This document shows, piece by piece, positions 28,404 to 38,045 of a stretch of DNA of 64,000 nucleotides. Origin of the DNA: Georgenia thermotolerans (GTDB lineage: Bacteria; Actinomycetota; Actinomycetes; Actinomycetales; Actinomycetaceae); the NCBI RefSeq assembly GCF_009193185.1, contig NZ_VUKF01000017.1, positions 1-64,000 on the forward strand, given 5' to 3'. Made by a program: the position numbers and the translations under genes. The stretch's first letter is position 1; the number at the start of each line of letters is the position of its first letter. The notes beneath the pieces are model-generated. The model did not search any database. It was given only the letters and a program-made list of their open reading frames with translations, and was not told the DNA's origin.

Positions 28404-28837
28404 CCCATCGGAGATCTAGATGGGCGGGCGACGGCGAGCGCGGCTCCATCAGCGCATGGCTCGCTCTCGGCTCGGTGGTGATGATCCTGTGCGCAGGGCT
28501 GGCCGTCGACTTGGGCGGGCGCGTCCATGCCCTGCAGCGCGCGCAGGACGTCGCGGCGCAGGCCGCTCGCGCGGGCGGGCAGCAGGTCGTCGCCTCGGCC
28601 GCGATCCAAGGTCGGGCGCTGACCGTCGACCCGGGTGCCGCCGTCGCCGGGGCCGAGGAGTACCTGGCCGCCAAGGACGCCACGGGGGCTGTGACTGCTA
28701 CCGACACCACAGTGACCGTCTCCGTCACCGACACCTACCGCACCGTGTTTCTCGGGATCATCGGCATCGACGCCCTCGAGGTCACGAGCACGGCCAGCGC
28801 CCGCCTGGTCCGCACCCTGGGAGGCGACGAGAGATGA
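28400..28837 (+). CDS. TadG-like pilus assembly protein
   Basis: The 145-residue product starts GERGSISAWLALGSVVMILCAGLAVDLGGRVHALQRAQDVAAQAARAGG in outline: a TadG/DUF-type helix followed by the Ala-rich GGRxxxxQ...AAxAAR segment typical of TadG/TadE-like proteins. The ATG at 28400 overlaps the TadE2 stop (ATGA). A short beta domain follows. It would anchor in the membrane and assist pilus biogenesis. Confidence 0.75.
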   Translation: MTHRRSRWAGDGERGSISAWLALGSVVMILCAGLAVDLGGRVHALQRAQDVAAQAARAGGQQVVASAAIQGRALTVDPGAAVAGAEEYLAAKDATGAVTATDTTVTVSVTDTYRTVFLGIIGIDALEVTSTASARLVRTLGGDER

Positions 28838-31800
28838 CGATCCTGCGACGCCGCCTGATCGGACTGGCCGCCCTGCTCATCATCTGCGCCCTCATGGCCG
28901 GCGTGCCCGCTCTGCTCCTGCACGTCGGGGCGACGCCGTGGACCGCCGACTGGAGCTCGGTCCGGTTCCGCATACGGATGGCCGACGACGGCACCCTGCT
29001 CGTGCTGCTGCTGTCGATCGTCGCCTGGCTGGGATGGGCGTACCTCGCCTGGGGCCTCATCGCCGAAGCGATGGCCCGGGCGCGCGGGATTCGCGCCCCA
29101 CAGGTTCGCGGGTTCGCGCTCTCCAATGGGGTCGCCGTCAAGCTGCTCGATGTTGCAGCACTTCTGTTCGCCACAGTTCCCACCCTCGCCCCGCTCACGG
29201 CGGCACCGGCCCACGCCACTGTCGTGGCCCAGGCGCCGCTCGCCCCGGCAGCCCGCGAGCAGCCGGCCATGCGCCCAGCTGCGGCCGTGCCCACCGCGGC
29301 CGCGGCGGAGCCGGCACCGCCGCTTGCAGAGCCCGCCACGGTGCCGTACACCGTCCGGCAGGGGGACAGCCTGTGGAAGATCGCCAAGAACCTCCTCGGC
29401 GACGGACGCCGTTACCACGAGCTGGTGGCGCTCAACACCGAGCTCCTCGAGCGCGACCCCGGCTTCATCCTGCCCGGCACGGTCCTCCAGGTCCCCGACA
29501 CTCGCCCGATCCAGACGGCGCCCGACGGGGCGTACGTCGTCCAGCCCGGCGACACACTTTCCCAGATCGCGGCAGACCTCCTCAGCGACGCGGACCGGTG
29601 GCCCGAACTCCTCGAAGAGTCCAAGCACACCATTCAGCCCGACGGCGACCAGCTGTCGGACCCCGACCTCATCCGGCCGGGGTGGGTCATCACCTACCCA
29701 GCCGCCATGCCTACCACTCCCCCCGCCACTGAACAGGCTCCACCGGTGCAGGAGCCCACGGCCCCGAAAGCACCCGCTGACGCCGCCGAACGTGAGGCCG
29801 AGCCGGCGCCCGTCCCCGACGTGCAGCCCTCTGAGCCCGCACCGACCGCCGGGCCCCTCCGCCACGACGTCGCGGACGCCGAAGCCCCCGAGGAGGACCC
29901 GGATGTCGAAGAGGACGACCAGCGACCCGCCTGGCTGCTGCCCGGATTGACCGGAGCCGGGGCCATCCTTGCCGGCAGCCTTTACCTCACGGTGCGAGCG
30001 CGGCGCCGCACCCGACTCCGACTACGCAAACCCGGCTACGCCATCGCGCCGCTTCCGCCCGAGCTTGTCGACACCGACAAGTCCATCCACCTCGCCGGGG
30101 CCGACGCAGCCGGGCGGGTACAGCGCCTGCAGGCCATGCTCGGTGAGCTGTCCACGTCCTACCCCGGCCTGACGTCCTTCCCCCGCATCACTGCCGTCGA
30201 GCTCACCGACACCACGGCGACGCTGCGCCTCGCCGACGACGGCGACCTGCCCGGTCCGTGGGCCGGGACCGGACGCACGTGGACCGCTCCCCTGCACGCA
30301 CAGCAACTCGACACCGAACACTGGCCGCCCGCACCGCTGCTGGTGACGGTCGGCGACGACGCCGACGGTCACGTGTGGCTGCTCAACCTCGAGCAGCTGC
30401 GGCGCATCACCCTCACCGGGCCCGCCGACCGGGTCGAGGCCTTCGCGCGCCACCTCGCCGCTGAGATCGCCCTCAGCCCCTGGGCCAAGATCTGCGACGT
30501 CGACGCCTACGGAGTCCTCGACCCCGGGCAGGCGATGCCGTCTGCCGATTACCTCCACCGCGTGGATGACGACACGACGTTTCTTACATGGGTTAACGAT
30601 GAGGTCGATCCCGCGCGGGCCCCCGGCTTCGACCCCGACCGGTTCCACGTCCTGCTCACCGGCGCCGAGCACAGCGCGGACGAGGGCGTGCGCACCTTCG
30701 CCCAGCACCTCGCCCACCATCCCACCCGGCCAGCCGGCGTGCTGGTCGTCCTGGGCGGGCCGCCTCGCGACGGGTACGCGGAGATCGTGCTGACCGACCA
30801 CGGCCGGCTCCGCGTTCCGTCGCTGGGGCTGGAAGTGCGGGCCACCGGCCTGTCCGCAGGCGAGGCCACCTCCATCGCCGCGGTCGTCGAGCTGGTCGAC
30901 GACCTCGACGACCACACCGCCAACGTCCCGTATCCGGTGGATGAGAGCGCCGCCGAAGGGCCCGGCGCCCTCGTCGATGTCGGCGGGTCTCTGCGAGCGG
31001 AATTCGTCAGCCCGCGGCCGGATGACCCTGCGGAGCCGGCCGGGCCTGGCTCCCTGCTCGCTGCCGCCGCCACGGATTACGCGGAGGCCTCTCCCATCAC
31101 CACCGACGACGTCGCCGCTCTCGCTCCCGTCGCCCCGCCAGAGACCACCGCCAAGGTCGAGGAGACCGACCCAGGACTCGACGACGACGTAGCCGACTGG
31201 TTCGACAAGACCATCCACAGGCCACGAGTGTGGTTGCTCGGGCCCGTCAAGGCCAGGACCAAAGAGGACCCGACCCCGATCGCGAAGCGGCCCGGCCTGT
31301 ACACCGGAGCGCTGGCGTACCTCGCCCTGCGCGGTGAACGCGGCGCGACGACCGATCAGGTATCTAACGCCCTCGACATCAACCCTGACCGGGTACGCGG
31401 CCACATGTCCGTTCTCCGCAAGTGGCTCGGCACCAACATCCGTACGGGCGCCGCACACATGCCGCCGGCTGACAAGAGTGAGGCCGCAAGAGAACGAGGG
31501 GTGCCGGTGTACGTCGTCGAGGACGTCCTGGTCGACCTCGATCTGTTCCGGCGGCTGCGGGCCCGTGGCGAAGCACGAGGCGAAAGGGGGATCAATGACT
31601 TGCGCACCGCTCTGAAGCTCATTACCGGTCAGCCGTTCGAGCACGCCGACACCAAGGGATGGATGTGGGTCTTCGAGGGCAGCCGACTCGACCTCACCAT
31701 CGCTGCAGCGGTCGTCGACGTCGCGTGCATCGTCGCGGCGGACGCCCTGCGCGGCGACGACCTGGTCACTGCCAGGTGGGCGGTCGAGGTCGCGCGCAAA

Positions 31801-32004
31801 GCGTCACCCCACGACGAGAACCCCGTCCTTCACCAGGTCGAGATACTCCTCCGCGAAGGCAACCAGGAGGCAGCCCAAGCGCTCTATCGCGACGCCATCA
31901 CAAGGCGCAGCGACGACGACCGCCCCGGTCCCGCGACCTCCACACACACGCGTGACGCAAGCTCCCGGTGGGATTGGGCCGGCACACGGCGCCGCCCTAA
32001 CTGA
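28834..32004 (+). CDS. LysM-BTAD multidomain membrane protein
   Basis: The 1056-residue protein has two N-terminal membrane helices and an Ala/Pro linker. Two LysM domains (about residues 170-225, VRQGDSLWKIAKNLL, and 233-285, VQPGDTLSQIAADLL) would bind peptidoglycan outside. A third membrane helix (about 368-388) is followed by a large intracellular region. Its end has a winged-helix-like DQVSNALDINPDRVRGHMSVL (about 830-855) and a BTAD-type helical region. The architecture could relay wall contact to DNA or to the pilus machine. The ATG overlaps the TadG-like stop (ATGA). The last 25 residues are basic and low-complexity and may be junction sequence. Confidence 0.85.
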   Translation: MTILRRRLIGLAALLIICALMAGVPALLLHVGATPWTADWSSVRFRIRMADDGTLLVLLLSIVAWLGWAYLAWGLIAEAMARARGIRAPQVRGFALSNGVAVKLLDVAALLFATVPTLAPLTAAPAHATVVAQAPLAPAAREQPAMRPAAAVPTAAAAEPAPPLAEPATVPYTVRQGDSLWKIAKNLLGDGRRYHELVALNTELLERDPGFILPGTVLQVPDTRPIQTAPDGAYVVQPGDTLSQIAADLLSDADRWPELLEESKHTIQPDGDQLSDPDLIRPGWVITYPAAMPTTPPATEQAPPVQEPTAPKAPADAAEREAEPAPVPDVQPSEPAPTAGPLRHDVADAEAPEEDPDVEEDDQRPAWLLPGLTGAGAILAGSLYLTVRARRRTRLRLRKPGYAIAPLPPELVDTDKSIHLAGADAAGRVQRLQAMLGELSTSYPGLTSFPRITAVELTDTTATLRLADDGDLPGPWAGTGRTWTAPLHAQQLDTEHWPPAPLLVTVGDDADGHVWLLNLEQLRRITLTGPADRVEAFARHLAAEIALSPWAKICDVDAYGVLDPGQAMPSADYLHRVDDDTTFLTWVNDEVDPARAPGFDPDRFHVLLTGAEHSADEGVRTFAQHLAHHPTRPAGVLVVLGGPPRDGYAEIVLTDHGRLRVPSLGLEVRATGLSAGEATSIAAVVELVDDLDDHTANVPYPVDESAAEGPGALVDVGGSLRAEFVSPRPDDPAEPAGPGSLLAAAATDYAEASPITTDDVAALAPVAPPETTAKVEETDPGLDDDVADWFDKTIHRPRVWLLGPVKARTKEDPTPIAKRPGLYTGALAYLALRGERGATTDQVSNALDINPDRVRGHMSVLRKWLGTNIRTGAAHMPPADKSEAARERGVPVYVVEDVLVDLDLFRRLRARGEARGERGINDLRTALKLITGQPFEHADTKGWMWVFEGSRLDLTIAAAVVDVACIVAADALRGDDLVTARWAVEVARKASPHDENPVLHQVEILLREGNQEAAQALYRDAITRRSDDDRPGPATSTHTRDASSRWDWAGTRRRPN

Positions 32005-32034
32005 CAGCGGGCTCCGCAGCGAATCGCCGCGACG

Positions 32035-32222
32035 CCGGCTGTTCTCCCGGGGCATGCGGGTGGGCCGCGACCACATCGCCTCCACCGGCTACACCGGCTA
32101 CACCCTAGCCTTCGCCTACGTCGGCACCGCACTGCCGATGCTCATGCTCGCAGCGCTGACGGACGGCTCCAACCTGGAAACCTCATGTCCGGCGATGTCG
32201 CCGAGGAGGTCGTGCGCAGCCA
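32035..32222 (+). pseudogene. Remnant of a YibE/F-family membrane protein
   Basis: One frame reads RGMRVGRDHIASTGYTGYTLAFAYVGTALPMLM in pieces, which matches the GRDHIASTVYTLVFAY region of YibE/F proteins. It has an insertion made by a GGCTACACC duplication. A second frame continues with GDVAEEVVRS, another YibE/F block, so a frameshift lies between them. Both ends of the gene are missing. It marks the junction between the Tad module and the catabolic island. Confidence 0.6.
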
Positions 32223-32271
32223 CCGGCCGGAAAGCCACCCAGCGGAGGGCGACGATCAGACTTCCGGGTTC

Positions 32272-32295
32272 CTGCCCAGGGCAGCCGCTGGGCAG
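32272..32295 (-). terminator. Hairpin downstream of pntB
   Basis: CTGCCCAG and CTGGGCAG form a perfect 8-bp stem with an 8-base loop, 36 bases after the pntB stop on the transcribed strand. There is no clear U-run, so a terminator is plausible but not certain. Confidence 0.4.
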
Positions 32296-32330
32296 ATAAC
32301 CGGCGAACGATCGGGTTGTCTGTACGTGAG

Positions 32331-33785
32331 CTAGACGGCTTTGACGATGTCCTCGACGCGTTCCTTTGCGTCGCCGAAGAGCATGCGGGTGTTGTCCTTG
32401 AAGAACAGGGGGTTCTGGACGCCGGCGTAGCCGGTGGCCATGGAGCGCTTGAAGACGATGACCTCTTTGGCGTTCCAAACCTCGAGGACCGGCATGCCGG
32501 CGATCGGGGAGCCGGGCTCCTCCAGGGCGGCGGGGTTGACGGTGTCGTTGGCGCCGATGACGAGCACGACGTCGGTGGCGCCGAAGTCGTCGTTGATCTC
32601 CTCCATCTCCAGGACGATGTCGTAGGGCACCTTGGCCTCGGCGAGCAGGACGTTCATGTGCCCGGGCAGGCGCCCGGCGACGGGGTGGATCCCGAAGCGG
32701 ACGTCGACGCCCCTCTCGCGCAGCTTGCGGGTCATCTCGGCAACGGGGTACTGCGCCTGGGCCACCGCCATGCCGTAGCCCGGCGTGATCACGACCGACT
32801 TCGCGTTGGCGAGCAGCTGGGCGACCTCGTTGGCCTGGACCTCGCGGTGCTCGCCGTAGTCGCGGGCCTCCCCGGTGACGGCCCCGTCGGAGCCGAAGCC
32901 GCCGGCGATGACGCTCACGAAGGAGCGGTTCATCGCCTTGCACATGATGTAGCTGAGGATCGCACCGGAGGACCCGACCAGGGACCCGGTGATGATCAGC
33001 AGGTCGTTGCTCAGCATGAAGCCGGCCGCGGCCGCCGCCCAGCCGGAGTAGGAGTTGAGCATCGAGACGACCACCGGCATGTCGCCGCCGCCAATCGCGG
33101 CGACGAGGTGGAAGCCGAGCAGCAGCGCGAGCACCGTCATCACCGCAAGGGGGACGATCGCGGCGGCGGAGTCGTCGAGGACGAACCAGACCAGCAGGCC
33201 GGCGGAGACCAGCAGCACGGCCAGGTTGAGCCAGTGCCGTCCCGGCAGCACTAGCGGCGCGGAGTTCATCTTCGCGCTGAGCTTGAGGTAGGCCACGGCC
33301 GATCCGGTCAGCGTGACGGCGCCGATGAAGACGCCGAGGAACACCTCGACGGCGTGGATGCTCTCCATCCCGCTGGCCTCGGCGCCGGTGGCCTGCCCGG
33401 CCGCGAGGAAGGAGTTGTAGCCCACCAGCACCGCGGCCAGGCCCACGAAGCTGTGCAGCATCGCGATCAGCTCGGGCATGCCGGTCATCTCGACCGTGCG
33501 CGCCCGCCAGATGCCGATGACCGCACCGACCGCCATCGGCGCGGCGATCAGCAGCACCGTGAGCGGCACGGAGGAGGAGAAGCCCGGCAGGGAGGTCTGG
33601 CGCAGCGCGAGCACGACCGTCGCGGCCAGGGCGAGGGCCATGCCGCTCATGCCGAAGACGTTGCCGCGCTTGGCGGTCTCGTGCTTCGACAGGCCGGCCA
33701 GGGCCAGGATGAACAGGACCCCGGCGATGATGTAGGCCGCCTGGGCCAGGCCGGTCAGGCGCGCGGAGGCGAGGAGATCGGTCAC
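32331..33785 (-). CDS. pntB: NAD(P) transhydrogenase subunit beta (PntB)
   Basis: This 484-residue subunit has about nine membrane helices in the first 290 residues (proton channel). The C-terminal NADP-binding domain III follows, with [21 protein letters not shown], then [20 protein letters not shown] and [14 protein letters not shown]. With PntA it moves hydride from NADH to NADP+ driven by the proton gradient. It starts three bases after pntA ends. It may supply NADPH for the monooxygenase and reductase genes nearby; that link is inferred. Confidence 0.95.
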   Translation of the reverse strand: MTDLLASARLTGLAQAAYIIAGVLFILALAGLSKHETAKRGNVFGMSGMALALAATVVLALRQTSLPGFSSSVPLTVLLIAAPMAVGAVIGIWRARTVEMTGMPELIAMLHSFVGLAAVLVGYNSFLAAGQATGAEASGMESIHAVEVFLGVFIGAVTLTGSAVAYLKLSAKMNSAPLVLPGRHWLNLAVLLVSAGLLVWFVLDDSAAAIVPLAVMTVLALLLGFHLVAAIGGGDMPVVVSMLNSYSGWAAAAAGFMLSNDLLIITGSLVGSSGAILSYIMCKAMNRSFVSVIAGGFGSDGAVTGEARDYGEHREVQANEVAQLLANAKSVVITPGYGMAVAQAQYPVAEMTRKLRERGVDVRFGIHPVAGRLPGHMNVLLAEAKVPYDIVLEMEEINDDFGATDVVLVIGANDTVNPAALEEPGSPIAGMPVLEVWNAKEVIVFKRSMATGYAGVQNPLFFKDNTRMLFGDAKERVEDIVKAV

Positions 33786-33788
33786 GGG

Positions 33789-35336
33789 TCAGCCCTTCTG
33801 GAACATGTCGAGCATGCGCAGCGTCACGAAGAAGCCGCCGAAGATGTTGATCGAGGCCACCAGCACCGCGACGACCGCCAGCGCCGCGACGACCGGGTTG
33901 TCGCTGCCGACCTGCAAGATCCCGCCGACGACGATGATCCCGGAGATCGCGTTCGTCTCGCTCATCAGCGGGGTGTGCAGGGCGTGGTGGACCTTGGAGA
34001 TCACGTAGTACCCCACAACCACCGCCAGGGCGAAGACCGTGAAGTGGCTCAGGAACGCCGGCGGGGCGGCCGTCGCCACGGCGGCGAAGGCCGCGGCGGC
34101 CAGCCCCGCGGCGTACAGCCGCCGCCGGGGGTCCGGCGGGGACTTGCGGGCGGCGGGCTCGATCTCGGTGGTCGGCGCGGTCTTGTCGGGCGGCGGCGCC
34201 GCGGGGGCGGCGGAGACCTGGACCGGCGGGGGCGGCCACAGCATCTCCCCGTCGCGGGTGACGGTGATGCCCCGCTGGACCACGTCGTCCAGGTCCAGGA
34301 CGATCCGACCGTCCTTGCCCGGGGTGAGCAGCTTGAACAGGTTGACGACGTTGGTGCCGTAGAGCTGGCTGGTCTGGGCGGCGAGGCGGCCGGCGAGGTC
34401 GGTGTAGCCCAGGATCGTCACCTGGTTGTCGGTCACGACCTTCTCGTCGGCGACGGTTCCTTCGACGTTGCCGCCGGAGGCCGCGGCCATGTCCACGATC
34501 ACCGACCCCGGGCGCATGCCGTCCACCGTCTCGGCCGTGATCAGTCGCGGCGCCGGGCGGCCCGGGATCAGCGCTGTGGTGATGACGATGTCGGCCGCCC
34601 GCGCCTCCTCGTCGTACATCACGGCGGTGGCCGCCGCCTGCGCGGCGGTCATCTCCTTCGCGTAGCCATCGGTGGAGACCTCCTGCTCCATCTCGACGGT
34701 CACGAACTGCGCGCCCATCGACTCCACCTGCTCGGCCACCTCCGGGCGCACATCGAAGGCCCGCACCACCGCCCCCAGCGCACCGGCCGCCCCGATCGCG
34801 GCCAGCCCCGCCACCCCCGCCCCGACCACGAATACCCGCGCCGGTGGGACCTTGCCCGCCGCGGTGACCTGGCCGGTGAACAGCCTGCCGAACTCGTGCG
34901 CGGCCTCGATTACCGCCCGATAGCCCGCGACGTTCGCCATGCTGGACAGGACGTCCATCGACTGGGCGCGCGAGATGCGCGGCACCGCGTCCATCGCCAG
35001 CGCGGTCACGCCGGCCGCCCGCAGCTGCTCGACCAGCTCGGGACTACGCGCCGGCGCCATCAGGCCGATCACCGTCGCACCGGACCGCAGACGGGCGATC
35101 TCCGCCTCGGTCGGGGCGTTGACCTTGACCACCACGTCGCTCGACCACACCTCGCCCGCGTCAACGACGGCGATCCCGGCGTCGCGGAACGCGCTGTCGG
35201 GCTGGTCCGCGGCCCGGCCGGCCCCGGCCTCGACCACCACGTCGTACCCGAGCTTCGCCAGCTGCCCTGCCGTCACCGCCGTCGCGGCCACCAGCGTCTC
35301 GCCGGGCCGCGACTCGCGGGGGATGCCGATGCGCAT
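33789..35336 (-). CDS. pntA: NAD(P) transhydrogenase subunit alpha (PntA, fused form)
   Basis: The 515-residue protein carries the NAD-binding domain I (opening [35 protein letters not shown] Rossmann region; ELV-type alanine-dehydrogenase fold). A Pro-rich linker and C-terminal membrane helices follow ([32 protein letters not shown]). It is the fused PntAA-PntAB form known from E. coli. The ATG at 35336 has GAGGAG seven bases upstream; a longer reading adds unrelated residues. Confidence 0.95.
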   Translation of the reverse strand: MRIGIPRESRPGETLVAATAVTAGQLAKLGYDVVVEAGAGRAADQPDSAFRDAGIAVVDAGEVWSSDVVVKVNAPTEAEIARLRSGATVIGLMAPARSPELVEQLRAAGVTALAMDAVPRISRAQSMDVLSSMANVAGYRAVIEAAHEFGRLFTGQVTAAGKVPPARVFVVGAGVAGLAAIGAAGALGAVVRAFDVRPEVAEQVESMGAQFVTVEMEQEVSTDGYAKEMTAAQAAATAVMYDEEARAADIVITTALIPGRPAPRLITAETVDGMRPGSVIVDMAAASGGNVEGTVADEKVVTDNQVTILGYTDLAGRLAAQTSQLYGTNVVNLFKLLTPGKDGRIVLDLDDVVQRGITVTRDGEMLWPPPPVQVSAAPAAPPPDKTAPTTEIEPAARKSPPDPRRRLYAAGLAAAAFAAVATAAPPAFLSHFTVFALAVVVGYYVISKVHHALHTPLMSETNAISGIIVVGGILQVGSDNPVVAALAVVAVLVASINIFGGFFVTLRMLDMFQKG

Positions 35337-35839
35337 CAAACACTCTCCTCTTCTGCACTGAAACGGAGGCGACATCTCTGCCCGATGCCGCGGTTCACAA
35401 CCCGGGCGCATCAAACAGCAAACCTCACCGTCAAAGGGGCAGACCGACCAACAGGTGAAACGCCAGACGACATGGGCCCCTCTCGGACGCGTTGCCTACG
35501 CCCCGACGAAGCGCAGCGACCCGGCACACGCCACGGCATGTCGCGGTACCCCCGGCCGCGCCGGCCGTTCCCAGTTCGACACGGCCCGCCCCGCGCTACA
35601 ACAGACGAACCAAGACAAGACCGTCGTTAATCGAGCACTGGTGGCCGGGCTGCTGCGCAGGCCGCTTGGCCAGCGGGCATCCGTCGCAGTGCTCTCCCTC
35701 CGCGGGCCGCGCCCGCGGCGGCAGTTGGACCCAGCGCACTCTTGGCCGCTGGGTGCGGCGGCGCGCCATGCGGTGCCCTGGCAATCCGCTCAGCGCGGAC
35801 CGCCAGGGCACAACTGCCGCGGCTGAAGCGCGGGAAGGC
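35337..35839. other. 503-bp gap between pntA and the dehydrogenase gene
   Basis: No gene recognised. It holds GC-rich hairpins (CCGCGGGC-CGC-GCCCGCGG at 35700-35718, and the one listed at 35774-35820). It also holds the upstream region of pntA, where a promoter must lie. Confidence 0.4.
35774..35820 (-). terminator. Candidate terminator after the aldehyde dehydrogenase gene
   Basis: TGCCCTGG (35774-35781) pairs with CCAGGGCA (35813-35820), an 8-bp stem around a loop that itself can fold (CCGC...GCGG). It lies 20 bases downstream of the dehydrogenase stop on the minus strand. Confidence 0.5.
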
Positions 35840-37216
35840 TCAGGCCTTCCAGACCGTCTTGAGGTTGCAGAACTCCCGGATTCCCACGGCAGCAAGCTCA
35901 CGGCCGAAACCGGAGTCCTTGATGCCGCCGAACGGCAGCTCCTGGTAGGAAACGGTCATTCCGTTGATGAACACGGCGCCGGCGTCGAGGTTCGCGGTGA
36001 ACCACGCCTCCTCGTCCGGGTCATTCGTCCACACCGAGCTCGACAAGCCGAACGTCGTCTGGTTGGCGATCCGCAGCGCGTCGGCGTTGTCCTTCGCACG
36101 GTAGACGGACGCAACCGGACCGAAGGCCTCCTCCAGGACGAGGCGGGCGTCGTCGGGGATGTTCTCGATGACCGTGGGCGCATAGAAGTAGCCGCTGTCC
36201 TCCGGGATGAAGCCGCCGGTGAGCACGTTGGCGCCCTTCGCTCGCGCGTCGTCGACAAGCTCGGCAAGCTCGTCCCGGCCCGCGCGGGTGGCAAGCGGCC
36301 CGACCTCGGTCTCGGGCAGGAGCGGGTTGCCGACGACGAGCCGGGACATGCGCTCGGTGAACTCAGCGACGAACGCGTCGTAGACGTCGGCGTGCACGAT
36401 GAAGCGCTTGCCGGCGATGCACGACTGACCGTTGTTGCTGATACGTGCGCGCACCGCGGTCTCCAAGGCGGTCGTGAGGTCGGCGCTGGGCAGGACGATG
36501 AACGGGTCCGAGCCGCCGAGCTCGAGAACGGCCTTCTTGATGGACTTGCCGGCGGTCGCGGCAACCGAACGGCCGGCGGGCTCGGACCCGGTCAGCGTCA
36601 CCGCCTTCACCCGCCGGTCCTCGATCACGGCGGCAACCTCGGCCGAGCCGATGAGGAGCGTGCGGAACGACCCCTTGGGGAAGCCGGCCCGCTCGAACAG
36701 CGAGTCGAGGAACATCGCCGCCTGTGGCACGTTCGAGGCGTGCTTGAGCAGACCCGTGTTGCCCGCCATGAGCGCCGGCGCGGCGAAGCGGATGACCTGC
36801 CACAGCGGGTAGTTCCACGGCATGACGGCGAGCACCGGACCGAGCGGCTCGTACCGCGTCCAGGCTCGCGAGGCACCCACCTTCGACGGGTCGTCGAGCG
36901 GCTGGTCCGCGAGGAACGTCTCGGCGTTCTCGGCGTAGAAGCGCATGGACCTCGCGCTCTTGCCGACCTCGGCGACGGACTGCGCGATGGGCTTGCCCAT
37001 CTCCACGGTGATGAGCTCGCCGAGCCCCTCGGCCTGGTCGTCCAGGATGTCGGCCGCTGCGTTCATCCACGCCGCGCGCTGGGCGAACGTCGTCGTCCGG
37101 AGCGTGCGGGCTGCGGCCGCGGACTGGGCGATGCGTTGCTCAACCTCTTCGGGCGAGTGCGGTTCGATGATCGTCTCCGTCGCCCCGGTGGTCGGGTTCA
37201 CGGTTGCCAGTGCCAT
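35840..37216 (-). CDS. NAD(P)-dependent succinate-semialdehyde-type dehydrogenase
   Basis: This 458-residue aldehyde dehydrogenase oxidises an aldehyde to the acid. It contains VTLTGSEPAGRSVAATAGK, the catalytic Glu in LELGGSDPFIV (about residue 231) and catalytic Cys in NNGQSCIAGKRF (about residue 265). A late EEAFGPVASVYR matches the GabD/Sad type. The substrate could be succinate semialdehyde or a catabolic aldehyde of this island. The ATG at 37216 has GAGGAG upstream. It is divergent from the GntR operon, with palindromes in between. Confidence 0.88.
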   Translation of the reverse strand: MALATVNPTTGATETIIEPHSPEEVEQRIAQSAAAARTLRTTTFAQRAAWMNAAADILDDQAEGLGELITVEMGKPIAQSVAEVGKSARSMRFYAENAETFLADQPLDDPSKVGASRAWTRYEPLGPVLAVMPWNYPLWQVIRFAAPALMAGNTGLLKHASNVPQAAMFLDSLFERAGFPKGSFRTLLIGSAEVAAVIEDRRVKAVTLTGSEPAGRSVAATAGKSIKKAVLELGGSDPFIVLPSADLTTALETAVRARISNNGQSCIAGKRFIVHADVYDAFVAEFTERMSRLVVGNPLLPETEVGPLATRAGRDELAELVDDARAKGANVLTGGFIPEDSGYFYAPTVIENIPDDARLVLEEAFGPVASVYRAKDNADALRIANQTTFGLSSSVWTNDPDEEAWFTANLDAGAVFINGMTVSYQELPFGGIKDSGFGRELAAVGIREFCNLKTVWKA

Positions 37217-37260
37217 GGGGTTTCTCCTCGTCGAGTGGGGGTTGCCGCGCCGATGCTATT

Positions 37261-37277
37261 CGAAACGTAGCGTTTTG
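37261..37277. promoter_or_regulatory. Divergent variant of the CGATAC-N5-GTATCG operator
   Basis: CGAAAC-GTAGC-GTTTTG has the same 6-5-6 geometry as the island's palindrome, with one mismatch between its own arms. It lies between the dehydrogenase (minus) and gntR (plus) genes. It is weaker than the other copies and may belong to another regulator. Confidence 0.3.
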
Positions 37278-37278
37278 C

Positions 37279-37289
37279 ATATCGGATAT
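37279..37289. promoter_or_regulatory. Perfect ATATC-G-GATAT palindrome, GntR site candidate
   Basis: This 11-bp palindrome sits 34 bases upstream of the gntR start, in the shared region with the divergent dehydrogenase gene. Its size and symmetry resemble FadR-subfamily GntR operators. The adjacent GntR gene is the obvious binder. Confidence 0.45.
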
Positions 37290-37322
37290 TCTCAGCTAGT
37301 CTCACGGCGACGAGGAGGTCCG

Positions 37323-38045
37323 ATGGGCGAAACGAAGGGCTTGCGCAGCGCGCGCAGGATGACCGATGAGGTGCTCGGCATCCTGCATGCGCGGATCGTC
37401 GACGGCACCCTTGCCCCCGGCGAGAAGCTCGACATCGAGGCCATCGCCCGGGAGTTCAGCGTCAGCAGGACCCCGGTTCGCGAGGCGGTGCTCCAGCTCG
37501 AGTCGCTCGGGCTCGTCGAACGACTCCCCTACCGGGGCTCGGTCGTCGCGGCGCTCAGCGAGGAGAACCTCGACGAGGTCACGGCGCTGCGGGTGGCTCT
37601 CGAAGGGCTCGCCGCCGAGCTGGGCGCGCCCCGGTTGACGGCGCTCGAGCTCGCCCGGATGCGGGCCATCCTCGTCGAGCTCGACGAGGCGACCGACGCG
37701 CCCGATTTCTCGCTCGGCCGGTTCAACACGCTCAACCGCGAGTTCCACCGGATCATCTACGCGGCCGCGGGCACCCCCGTGCTGCTGCGCCTGATCGACC
37801 AGCTCGGAGCCGAGGCCGACCGCCTGCGGCTGCACAGCGACGTCCGCGGCAGCGGCGCCGACTCACAGCACCGAGAGATCCTCGACGCCTGCGAGCGCGG
37901 CGACTCGGCGTCGGCCGGGGAGGCCACCCGGCGCCACATCGCGCAGCTGGTCCAGTCCCGCCACGCGACCCCCGAGCACGGCCTGCTCGCCCGGACGCTG
38001 GCCTCGGTCTCCACCCCCACCTTCGAAGGAGTGCCCGCACCATGA
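37323..38045 (+). CDS. GntR-family regulator (FadR/FCD subfamily)
   Basis: The 240-residue regulator has an N-terminal winged HTH (LDIEAIAREFSVSRTPVREAVLQLESLGLVERLPYRGSVV in outline). The helical FCD domain follows, with the metal/ligand residues Asp and His in LNREFHRIIYAAAG and SQHREILDACERGD. It probably senses a carboxylic acid. The ATG at 37323 has GAGGAGG upstream. The stop overlaps the next gene (ATGA), so the GntR gene heads its own operon. Confidence 0.88.
   Translation: MGETKGLRSARRMTDEVLGILHARIVDGTLAPGEKLDIEAIAREFSVSRTPVREAVLQLESLGLVERLPYRGSVVAALSEENLDEVTALRVALEGLAAELGAPRLTALELARMRAILVELDEATDAPDFSLGRFNTLNREFHRIIYAAAGTPVLLRLIDQLGAEADRLRLHSDVRGSGADSQHREILDACERGDSASAGEATRRHIAQLVQSRHATPEHGLLARTLASVSTPTFEGVPAP

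Noticed and set aside
16646-32004. Classical type IV secretion (VirB/Tra) locus
   Set aside because: TadA, TadB, TadC, TadE and Flp genes are clear, and VirB4, VirB6, VirB8 or TraG-type genes are absent.
33354-35630. A 758-residue plus-strand reading opposite pntAB
   Set aside because: His/Arg/Gly-rich shadow; pntA and pntB are certain on the minus strand.
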